From the NCBI GenBank assembly GCA_023139255.1, contig JAGLNY010000069.1:1-32988 (forward strand): DNA of 32,988 bases, given 5' to 3'. Source of the stretch: Spirochaetales bacterium. Lineage in GTDB: Bacteria > Spirochaetota > Spirochaetia > JABMQR01. The notes beneath the pieces are model-generated. The model was given only the letters and a program-made list of their open reading frames with translations, was not told where the DNA came from and did no database searches. Position numbers and translations under genes: made by a program. Shown piece after piece: positions 26,971-32,988 of the stretch; the first letter of the stretch is position 1, and every line of letters starts with the position of its first letter.

Positions 26971-27630
26971 ATGGATAAAAAGAAAATAATTATAGCACCT
27001 TCAATTCTATCAGCAGATTTTTCAAGTATTTGTGAAGCGTTATCTGTAATTGAGAGCTCTGGAGCAGAATGGGTACACCTTGATGTGATGGATGGTTTTT
27101 TTGTTCCAAATATAACTTTTGGACCAAAATTTATTCGAGACATACGTGCCGGATCCTCGCTGATCTTTGATACACACTTAATGATACATCAGCCTGAAAA
27201 TTTTATTAAGGATTTTGCTGATTCCGGATCTGATTATATAACAGTACATTATGAAGCTTCATTGCATCTCCATAGAACAATTCAGGAGATTAAATTGTCT
27301 GGTAAAAAAGCAGGGATTTCATTAGTACCATCAACTCCGGTTGAAGTACTTGAAGATATTCTTCCAGAATTAGACCAGGTTTTGGTTATGACTGTTAATC
27401 CAGGATTTGGGGGTCAGACTTTAATTCCATTTTGTGTTGATAAAATTGCAAAATTAAGAAATATGTGTGACAGGAAGAACCCTGATTGTAAGATTTCTGT
27501 TGACGGTGGGGTAAACAACGATACTATTTCTGTATTAAAAACCGCTGGAATTGATGTTGCAGTTACTGGGAGTGCTTTTTTTTCATCTCTGAACCCTACT
27601 GAATTTGTTAAGATTCTTAAAAACAGGTAG
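26971..27630 (+). CDS. rpe: Ribulose-phosphate 3-epimerase
   Basis: Rpe interconverts ribulose-5-phosphate and xylulose-5-phosphate in the pentose phosphate pathway. The 219-residue TIM-barrel protein shows APSILSADFSS, VHLDVMDGFFVPNITFGP (metal-binding His and Asp), DTHLMI, VHYEA, GISLVPSTPVE, VLVMTVNPGFGGQ and SVDGGVN, all family signatures. The ATG at 26971 is the start because IIIAPSILSADF must lie at the extreme N-terminus. An in-frame TTG at 26935 coincides with the -35 element and would add residues with no family support. No ribosome-binding site is visible, in line with a leaderless mRNA. Confidence 0.96.
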   Translation: MDKKKIIIAPSILSADFSSICEALSVIESSGAEWVHLDVMDGFFVPNITFGPKFIRDIRAGSSLIFDTHLMIHQPENFIKDFADSGSDYITVHYEASLHLHRTIQEIKLSGKKAGISLVPSTPVEVLEDILPELDQVLVMTVNPGFGGQTLIPFCVDKIAKLRNMCDRKNPDCKISVDGGVNNDTISVLKTAGIDVAVTGSAFFSSLNPTEFVKILKNR

Positions 27631-27631
27631 A

Positions 27632-27659
27632 TTGATTTTTATCTTATACATGATATAAA
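27632..27659 (+). promoter_or_regulatory. Possible promoter before dtd
   Basis: TTGATT (27632-27637) and TATAAA (27654-27659) are 16 bases apart, just after the rpe stop; start would be near 27666, leaving a short leader with GAGGA (27674-27678) before the dtd ATG. In such AT-rich sequence a chance match is quite possible. Confidence 0.35.
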
Positions 27660-27682
27660 AAGCATAGAAGTATGAGGAAATT

Positions 27683-28129
27683 ATGCGGGCAGTCGTTCAA
27701 AGAGTACTAAAAGCAGAAGTTACTATTGATAAAAAATCTTATGGAAAAATATTACATGGATTACTTGTTTTTTTAGGAGTTGAAAAAGATGATACAGAGA
27801 AGGATCTTGATTATCTTGTAAATAAAATTGTAAACGCAAGAATCTTTCAGGATAAAAACAATAAAATGAACTTATCTGTATTGGATATTTGCGGTGAGGT
27901 TCTTGTTATCAGTCAATTTACATTATGTGCAAATGTACAGAAAGGAAACAGACCCTCTTTTAATAATGCTGCTGAACCTGTATTAGCTGAATTATTATAT
28001 AATAACAGTTTAGAAGCATTTTCAAAACATGTGCATACTGAATATGGAGTATTTGGTAAAATGATGAATATTGAGATAGTTAATTCAGGGCCTGTAACAA
28101 TTCTTTATGATTCAAAAAAGATTTTTTAA
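27683..28129 (+). CDS. dtd: D-aminoacyl-tRNA deacylase
   Basis: Dtd removes D-amino acids (and glycine from tRNA-Ala) mischarged onto tRNA. The 148-residue protein matches the family throughout: MRAVVQRVLKAEVTID at the N-terminus, GLLVFLGVEKDDTEKDLDYLVNKIVNAR in essence, the active-site SQFTL in VISQFTLCANVQKGNRPSF, and the chirality-checking Gly-Pro in NSGPVT near the C-terminus. GAGGA precedes the ATG at normal distance. It lies 52 bases after rpe. Confidence 0.96.
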   Translation: MRAVVQRVLKAEVTIDKKSYGKILHGLLVFLGVEKDDTEKDLDYLVNKIVNARIFQDKNNKMNLSVLDICGEVLVISQFTLCANVQKGNRPSFNNAAEPVLAELLYNNSLEAFSKHVHTEYGVFGKMMNIEIVNSGPVTILYDSKKIF

Positions 28130-28154
28130 ATTTTTTGATTTTTTGAATTTTTTT
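28111..28154 (+). repeat. A/T-only inverted repeat with T-tracts at the end of dtd
   Basis: TTCAAAAAA (28111-28119) can pair with TTTTTTGAA (28139-28147), or its last eight bases with TTTTTTGA (28131-28138). Seven T residues follow (28148-28154). The layout resembles a terminator, but the stem is nearly all A-U and would be weak. It contains the dtd stop codon. Confidence 0.35.
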
Positions 28155-28166
28155 ACTAAATAATTC

Positions 28167-28175
28167 TGTTATATT
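28167..28175 (+). promoter_or_regulatory. Possible extended -10 promoter of recA
   Basis: TGT-TATATT (28167-28175) fits an extended -10 element (TGn then TATATT). No good -35 lies at normal spacing; only T-rich sequence precedes it. Transcription would begin near 28182, giving a ~40-base leader with a strong ribosome-binding site. I see no LexA-type dyad near it. Confidence 0.4.
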
Positions 28176-28221
28176 AGTATAAAGTAATTAGGTGATTGTA
28201 GAGATATTCGGTGGAGGAAAT

Positions 28222-29301
28222 ATGGCAAAGAAAAATAATATTTCATTTGTTAAACATGAAGAATTAAGTGAAAAGAATAAGGCAATTGAAGCTGCTCGTT
28301 TGCAAATAGAAAAACAATTCGGTAAAGGCTCATTAATGAAGCTTGGAAATGAGAAAATTGATTTAAACATTGGGACTATTCCTTCAGGATCTATAATGAT
28401 TGATGAGGCGCTTGGAATTGGTGGATACCCAAAAGGTAGAATAATTGAAATATATGGGCCGGAAGCATCAGGAAAAACTACTTTGGCTTTACATGCATTA
28501 GCTGAAACCCAGAAGCAGGGCGGTATCGCTGCATTTATTGATGCCGAACACGCACTTGACCCAACTTATGCAAAAAATCTTGGCGTGAACATTGATGAAT
28601 TATGGATTTCACAACCTGATACTGGCGAACAGGCTCTTGAAATAACCGAGTCATTAGTTCGTTCCGGCGCTGTAGACATAATTGTTATCGATTCAGTAGC
28701 AGCACTCACTCCACAAGCAGAAATCGATGGGGAAATGGGTGATTCACATATGGGGCTCCAGGCAAGGCTTATGAGCCAGGCGCTTAGAAAATTAACTGCT
28801 ATTCTCTCAAAATCACAGACCTGTCTCATATTCATAAACCAGATCAGGATGAAAATTGGAGTAATGTTCGGAAATCCAGAGACAACAACAGGCGGAAATG
28901 CTTTAAAATTTTATTCCAGTGTACGTATTGAGGTCAGAAGAATTGAAACTATATCAAAAAATGCTGATGAAGCTATCGGTAATAGGGTAAGAGTTAAAAT
29001 TGTCAAAAATAAAGTCGCTTCTCCCTTTAAAAAAGTTGAAATCGATTTGATGTTTGGGAAAGGAATCAGTTATTTCGGGAGCCTGTTAGATGCAGCAGTT
29101 AAATATGATTTAATTTCCAAGAGCGGAAGCTGGTATACCTATGGTGATAATAAAATAGGTCAGGGAAAAGAGAACGCTAAACAGTTTCTTGAAACACAAG
29201 TTGAAATCTCAACTGAGATTGATAAAATTTTACGAAATATAATGTTTCCTGAAGCAAATAAAAAAAATCTGATAAAAACTTCGAAGAATAAAATTTTGTA
29301 A
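28222..29301 (+). CDS. recA: Recombinase RecA
   Basis: RecA forms filaments on single-stranded DNA and drives strand exchange in recombination and repair. The 359-residue protein shows FGKGSLMKLG, Walker A GPEASGKTT (79-87), Walker B IIVIDSVAAL, loop 1 EIDGEMGDSHMGLQARLMSQALRKL in essence, and FINQIRMKIGVMFGNPETT with loop 2 GGNALKFY. I chose the ATG at 28222 because GGAGGAAA (28213-28220) precedes it; the in-frame GTG at 28192 would add ten residues including translated ribosome-binding site. The C-terminus is basic (KKNLIKTSKNKIL) rather than the acidic tail of E. coli RecA. Confidence 0.97.
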   Translation: MAKKNNISFVKHEELSEKNKAIEAARLQIEKQFGKGSLMKLGNEKIDLNIGTIPSGSIMIDEALGIGGYPKGRIIEIYGPEASGKTTLALHALAETQKQGGIAAFIDAEHALDPTYAKNLGVNIDELWISQPDTGEQALEITESLVRSGAVDIIVIDSVAALTPQAEIDGEMGDSHMGLQARLMSQALRKLTAILSKSQTCLIFINQIRMKIGVMFGNPETTTGGNALKFYSSVRIEVRRIETISKNADEAIGNRVRVKIVKNKVASPFKKVEIDLMFGKGISYFGSLLDAAVKYDLISKSGSWYTYGDNKIGQGKENAKQFLETQVEISTEIDKILRNIMFPEANKKNLIKTSKNKIL

Positions 29302-29312
29302 AAATTTTATTC
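29286..29312 (+). repeat. Perfect 12-bp inverted repeat over the recA stop codon
   Basis: GAATAAAATTTT (29286-29297) and AAAATTTTATTC (29301-29312) are exact reverse complements around a 3-base loop; the recA TAA lies in the loop. The stem has only one G-C pair and no separate T-run, so it may be a weak terminator or an AT-rich cruciform. It separates recA from scpA. Confidence 0.45.
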
Positions 29313-29314
29313 CA

Positions 29315-29343
29315 TAGACTTATATCGAAGAAATTAATATACT
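29315..29343 (+). promoter_or_regulatory. Possible promoter of the scpA-scpB-rluB-cmk-rpsA cluster
   Basis: TAGACT (29315-29320) and TATACT (29338-29343) lie 17 bases apart. Transcription would start near 29350, within about three bases of the scpA ATG (29353), giving an essentially leaderless mRNA; no normally spaced Shine-Dalgarno is present. The -35 match is only moderate. Confidence 0.4.
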
Positions 29344-29352
29344 ATCCTGAAG

Positions 29353-30132
29353 ATGATTGAACAGCAACAAAAAGAAAAAAATAGTTTTAAATTACAAAAA
29401 TTTGAAGGCCCTCTGGATCTTCTATTATTTCTCATACAAAAATCAGAAATTAATATCTATGATATACCAATATCAGAAATCACAGAACAGTATTTGAGGT
29501 ATTTACAGTATACTACGAAGATTGATTTAAATAATTTAACAGATTTTTATTCTATGGCAGCAACTCTGATATATATAAAATCAAAAATGCTATTGCCTGT
29601 GGAAGTTGAATTTGATGAAGACTTTGAAGATCCACGCAGGGAATTAGTTGAACGATTGATTGAATATCAAAAGTATAAGAAATACTCAGAATTGATTGCA
29701 GAAAAAGAGAGTGAACTGGATTATATATTTACACGAAAAAATACACAAAAGACGCTCCCTTTTGAAGATGAATCCTTGTGGGAAGAGATTGATGCATGGG
29801 ACTTATTGAAAACTTTTTCAGGTATTCTTTCAAAAATTGCCCCTGAGAAAGTAATAAATATGTTCGAAGAAGTTTCAGTAAATGAAAAAGTAACATTGAT
29901 GTATGAGTTGTTTGAAAATTCAAGCGAAATATCATTTTCTGATCTTGTTGTTAGGCACAATTCACCACTAGATATTATCTGTGCTTTCCTGGCTATATTG
30001 GAAGCAGTTAAAATCCGGATAATAAAAATATACCAAAATACAATTTTTGGTGATATTCGTATAGCAAAAAGAGATGATGTGAACCCGCTTTACAGTGTTC
30101 TGGATGATTTTGCAGAAGGAGAAGAATTATGA
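29353..30132 (+). CDS. scpA: Segregation and condensation protein A (kleisin)
   Basis: ScpA is the kleisin that bridges the SMC dimer and binds ScpB in the bacterial condensin, compacting and separating chromosomes. The 259-residue protein starts with the family signature KFEGPLDLLLFLIQKSEINIYDIPISEITEQYL in essence, then MAATLIYIKSKMLLP, the SMC-neck-binding N-terminal domain. An acidic middle follows, and a winged-helix C-terminus (FSDLV, IICAFLAILEAVKIR). The stop overlaps scpB by four bases. Confidence 0.95.
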   Translation: MIEQQQKEKNSFKLQKFEGPLDLLLFLIQKSEINIYDIPISEITEQYLRYLQYTTKIDLNNLTDFYSMAATLIYIKSKMLLPVEVEFDEDFEDPRRELVERLIEYQKYKKYSELIAEKESELDYIFTRKNTQKTLPFEDESLWEEIDAWDLLKTFSGILSKIAPEKVINMFEEVSVNEKVTLMYELFENSSEISFSDLVVRHNSPLDIICAFLAILEAVKIRIIKIYQNTIFGDIRIAKRDDVNPLYSVLDDFAEGEEL

Positions 30133-30677
30133 TGCCTAATTCGTTAAGCAGTGAAACCAGATACATTGAATCAATTCTTTACCTGGAAAATGAACCTATT
30201 GATTTGGCTGCTATATGTCGCATTTCTTCATTTCAAAAAGATATTGTAGTTCAGGCTCTTGCTGAATTGAAAATTCATTATTCTGAAGGTAATCATGGTA
30301 TTGAAATTAGTGAATTTGCCGGAGGTTTTCATTTTATGCCTAAAGAAGACTTATGGCCTGAACTTAAAAATCATTACGGCAGGAAGATAGATAGAAGATT
30401 ATCAAAATCTGCTTTAGAAACTATATCAATAATCGCATATTCTCAGCCAATAACAAGAAGAGAAGTGGAAAATATCAGAGGGGTTTCTTCTGATAATGTC
30501 TTGAGACTTCTCCTTGAACGCGAGTATGTTCATGTTATCGGCAGAAAAGATGTTCTTGGAAGACCATTCCTATATGGCACAACCAAAAAATTCTTACAGG
30601 ATTTTAATCTGAAAAGTATTTCTTCACTACCAAAACTTGGTGATTTAGATAAAGAGAGATTTAATGAACAAGAATAA
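30129..30677 (+). CDS. scpB: Segregation and condensation protein B
   Basis: ScpB dimers bind the middle of ScpA in the SMC complex. The 182-residue protein has two winged-helix domains. The second carries the strongest signature: LSKSALETISIIAYSQPITR, then VENIRGVSS, and GRKDVLGRPFLYGTTKKFLQ. AAGGAG (30116-30121) precedes the ATG at 30129 by seven bases; a second ATG directly follows at 30132. It overlaps scpA by four bases and rluB by 14, so translation is likely coupled. Confidence 0.95.
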   Translation: MMPNSLSSETRYIESILYLENEPIDLAAICRISSFQKDIVVQALAELKIHYSEGNHGIEISEFAGGFHFMPKEDLWPELKNHYGRKIDRRLSKSALETISIIAYSQPITRREVENIRGVSSDNVLRLLLEREYVHVIGRKDVLGRPFLYGTTKKFLQDFNLKSISSLPKLGDLDKERFNEQE

Positions 30678-31401
30678 AAGTATTTCAATATATCCCATAA
30701 GACTCCAAAGTTATTTAGCGAAATGCGGAGTATGCTCCAGACGAAAAGCAGAAGATTTTATCCGTAATGGTTTTGTCACCATTAATAACAAAATTGTTCT
30801 TAACCCGGCAGAAAAAATCAATATGGACGATGCTGTATATTGTAATAATCAATATATTGAACCAATGGATCTTATATATATTGCATTGAACAAACCAAAA
30901 GGCTATGTCTGCACCAACTCTGACCCCCATGAAAAATTATTTTCCAGAGACTTAATTGCAATTCCTGAACAAAAATCACTTTTTCATGTAGGTCGTCTTG
31001 ACAAAGACTCCACTGGTTTAATCTTTTATACAAATGACGGCGATTTTGCCAATCGTGTTTCACATCCATCATTTGGTGTAGAAAAAGAGTATGTAGTCAG
31101 AACTAAGGAGAAAATAGATAAAAAAGATCTTCTTTCTGCTTTGAAAGGAATTCGTATACAAAGAATCCTCTATAAAATTGAAAAATTTCATTTTATTAAC
31201 AGCAGAACAGCCTCACTCATTTTATTAGAAGGAAAAAATAGGGAAATCAGGAAAATTATGGACCATTTGGGTTATAAAATTCTTTCATTAAACAGAATCA
31301 GAATAGGATCTATTGAACTTGCAAATCTACAGTCTGGTTGTTTCAGGTATATAAAAAAGAAGGAAATGGCACAATTGTTGAATAAAAGGGGTGCCAAATG
31401 A
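30664..31401 (+). CDS. rluB: RsuA/RluB-family rRNA pseudouridine synthase
   Basis: The 245-residue enzyme has an N-terminal S4 RNA-binding domain (about 11-60: IRLQSYLAKCGVCSRRKAED) and a pseudouridine-synthase domain with the catalytic motif VGRLDKDSTGLIFYTNDG, nucleophile D113. NREIRKIMDHLGY near the C-terminus is a family signature. The family modifies 16S (RsuA, U516) or 23S rRNA (RluB, U2605). RluB is preferred because rluB commonly follows scpAB, but sequence alone does not decide the target. It starts inside scpB (14-base overlap) and overlaps cmk by four bases (ATGA). Confidence 0.88.
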   Translation: MNKNKSISIYPIRLQSYLAKCGVCSRRKAEDFIRNGFVTINNKIVLNPAEKINMDDAVYCNNQYIEPMDLIYIALNKPKGYVCTNSDPHEKLFSRDLIAIPEQKSLFHVGRLDKDSTGLIFYTNDGDFANRVSHPSFGVEKEYVVRTKEKIDKKDLLSALKGIRIQRILYKIEKFHFINSRTASLILLEGKNREIRKIMDHLGYKILSLNRIRIGSIELANLQSGCFRYIKKKEMAQLLNKRGAK

Positions 31402-32060
31402 TAGTAGCTATCGATGGTCCTGCAGGTGTTGGGAAAAGTACAATAGCAAAAAATATAGCTGATAAGTGTGGTCTTTTTTATATAAATTCAGGGAATTATT
31501 ATCGGGCAGTTGCATATAAGCATCTATCATTCGGTGAGAAGCCGGCTATTGATTCTGAAATAATTAAAACTGCACGCAGCTGCAGTTTCTCAATAAATAA
31601 TGGAAAACTAATGCTTGATGGGAAACTGATTGAGCATCTATTGCATAATAAAAAGATCGATATGGCATCCTCGGTTTTTTCTTCAATTGTTGAAGTTAGA
31701 CTCATCATTAATGAGGCGTTGCGGGATGCCTCAAAATCACTTGATATAATTATGGAAGGGAGGGACATAACAACCGTTGTTTTTCCCAACGCTGATCTGA
31801 AATTCTATTTAGGTGCATCACCGGAAATTCGTGCTGAAAGAAGATTTAGACAAAACGAATCCGATTTGTCTCTCATAGAACTGAAAAAAGAAATAATTAA
31901 GCGTGATTATAACGATCTTAACAAGAAATTCGGTGCTTTGAAACAGGCAAATGATGCTGTATTTATAGATACATCATACTTGACCATAGAGGAAGTTTGT
32001 GACAAAGTAGTACAGAAGATTTTAGGCTTAAAGCAATCAAAAGTATCAGGAGAATCATAG
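31398..32060 (+). CDS. cmk: Cytidylate kinase
   Basis: Cmk phosphorylates CMP and dCMP with ATP. The 220-residue protein starts with the P-loop AIDGPAGVGKSTIAK, followed by FYINSGNYYRAVAY (family YLDTGAMYRA), EGRDITTVVFPNADLKFYL with the CMP-binding GRD, and RAERRF and KRDYNDLNKK segments of the lid and base-binding region. AAGGGG (31386-31391) precedes the ATG, which overlaps the rluB stop. The stop shares one base with the GTG start of rpsA. Confidence 0.96.
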   Translation: MIVAIDGPAGVGKSTIAKNIADKCGLFYINSGNYYRAVAYKHLSFGEKPAIDSEIIKTARSCSFSINNGKLMLDGKLIEHLLHNKKIDMASSVFSSIVEVRLIINEALRDASKSLDIIMEGRDITTVVFPNADLKFYLGASPEIRAERRFRQNESDLSLIELKKEIIKRDYNDLNKKFGALKQANDAVFIDTSYLTIEEVCDKVVQKILGLKQSKVSGES

Positions 32061-32988
32061 TGGCAACAGAGAATAGTGTCGATAATAATGATATCGACAA
32101 AACAAATGAAATGCAGAATCTATTACAGGAAGAATACTTAAAATCTCTTGATGAAATCGAAGAAGGACAGATTGTTTCCGGACGTGTAGTACAAGTGAAC
32201 AATGAATTTATTTTTGTTGACGTCGGTTACAAATCAGAAGGCAGAATTCCCATTATTGAATTCTCAGAAGTGCCCTCTGTTGGATCAACTGTTAGTGTCG
32301 TTTTTGTCAGTAAGGAAGGACGTGGAGGACAAGTAGTTGTATCTAAACAGAAAGCTGATCTAATGATCAGAACCGAACACCTTAGAGAAGCTGCTGAAAA
32401 ACATGAACCTGTTGAGGGTACTTTCTCAAAAGTTATTAAAGGTGGTTTTGAGGTCGATTTATTACATGACTTGAAAGGTTTTTGCCCATTATCAAAAGCT
32501 GATCTGATTAGGGTAGAAGAACCTGAGGATTATATTGGCATCAAGGATTTCTTTATAATTGATAAACTTCATACAGGTACAAGATTAAAATCTGTTTTAT
32601 CAAGACGGGCCTTTCTGGAAAAAGCAATCAAAGTAAAAAAAGAAGAGTTTTTTAACACAGTCAAGGTTGAGGATGAAATAGAAGGAATTGTTAAAAGTTT
32701 TACTTCTTTTGGTGCATTTGTAGACCTTGGTGGTTTTGATGGATTGCTTCATATCAATGATATGAGTTGGGGGCATGTAACCCGGCCAAAAGATTATGTA
32801 AAAAAAGGTGATAAAATAAATCTTAAAGTTATTCATATTGATATTGAATCACAGAAAATTAATCTTTCGCTTAAACATTTTACTGAAGACCCATGGGTTT
32901 CTTTTGAACAAAGATATCAGCTTAATGATGTAGTTGATGGAAAAGTAACAAAAATAACAGATTTTGGTGTTTTTATTGAACTTGAAGA
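32060..32988 (+). CDS. rpsA: 30S ribosomal protein S1, N-terminal part (3' end outside window)
   Basis: The frame opens with GTG at 32060 and runs off the window edge; 309 codons are visible. AGGAG (32048-32052) lies seven bases upstream. The product has S1-type OB repeats: first at about 33-95 (EGQIVSGRVVQVNNEFIFVD), second at about 115-185 (GTFSKVIKGGFEVDL), third with GIVKSFTSFGAFVDLGGFDG and GLLHINDMSWG, and the start of a fourth (GKVTKITDFGVFIEL). S1 helps the 30S subunit bind and unfold mRNA. cmk-rpsA is a widely conserved pair. Here the two are separate frames overlapping by one base (TAGTG). Confidence 0.95.
   Translation, partial: MATENSVDNNDIDKTNEMQNLLQEEYLKSLDEIEEGQIVSGRVVQVNNEFIFVDVGYKSEGRIPIIEFSEVPSVGSTVSVVFVSKEGRGGQVVVSKQKADLMIRTEHLREAAEKHEPVEGTFSKVIKGGFEVDLLHDLKGFCPLSKADLIRVEEPEDYIGIKDFFIIDKLHTGTRLKSVLSRRAFLEKAIKVKKEEFFNTVKVEDEIEGIVKSFTSFGAFVDLGGFDGLLHINDMSWGHVTRPKDYVKKGDKINLKVIHIDIESQKINLSLKHFTEDPWVSFEQRYQLNDVVDGKVTKITDFGVFIELE

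Noticed and set aside
28192..28221. GTG at 28192 as recA start
   Set aside because: It would translate through the strong ribosome-binding site GGAGGAAA; the ATG at 28222 fits RecA.
1..32988. Search for tRNAs, CRISPR arrays, insertion sequences, prophage or defence genes, or a new multi-gene system
   Set aside because: Every long frame is a conserved housekeeping gene, the gaps are short, and no repeats, integrase/transposase motifs or unfamiliar gene clusters are visible.

Overview
The window is a densely packed, AT-rich (roughly one-third G+C by eye) piece of bacterial chromosome made of core housekeeping genes. Gene content and order point to a spirochaete, most like the Treponema/Spirochaeta side of the phylum. 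The supporting features are tamB-bamA-mutS; rimP-nusA-infB-rbfA-truB-ribF-rpsO-pnp followed by dut, two LptF/LptG-type permeases and tgt; scpA-scpB-rluB-cmk-rpsA; and, most diagnostic, a giant (891-residue) Gre factor of the kind known from Treponema and Borrelia. I cannot name the species. No mobile element, phage gene, CRISPR array, tRNA or rRNA is visible, and no stretch looks foreign in base composition.

Layout. 1-5789: outer-membrane biogenesis (C-terminal part of TamB, then BamA). 5807-9119: mutS and a ComF-type phosphoribosyltransferase, overlapping by 11 bases. 9120-9287: a short control region with a promoter followed by an intrinsic-terminator hairpin ending 8 bases before rimP, probably an attenuator. 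9288-18279: the translation/RNA operon rimP, nusA, infB, rbfA, truB, ribF, rpsO, pnp, with a perfect hairpin between rpsO and pnp. 18280-23922: a GNRA-loop hairpin, then dut, lptF, lptG, tgt and murJ. 23961-26636: the giant Gre factor on the minus strand, convergent with murJ; its terminator lies in the last codons of murJ. 26637-26970: a divergent control region with a good promoter in each direction. 26971-29301: rpe, dtd, recA. 29353 to the right edge: scpA, scpB, rluB, cmk and the start of rpsA, nearly all overlapping by a few bases.

How the genes work together. TamB, BamA and the Lpt-type permeases maintain the outer envelope, and MurJ exports the peptidoglycan precursor. The nusA operon couples transcription elongation, initiation (IF2), 30S maturation (RimP, RbfA), tRNA modification (TruB, later Tgt) and RNA decay (PNPase). 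MutS, RecA, Dut and ScpAB serve genome integrity and segregation.

I found no new multi-gene system. The points most worth a second look are smaller. They are the rimP leader attenuator; a RibF that seems to have lost its riboflavin-kinase half; the giant Gre factor with an apparent CarD-like segment; a zinc ribbon at the end of NusA; and several mRNAs with unusual starts (leaderless rpe, probably leaderless scpA, and dut with a hairpin between ribosome-binding site and start codon).
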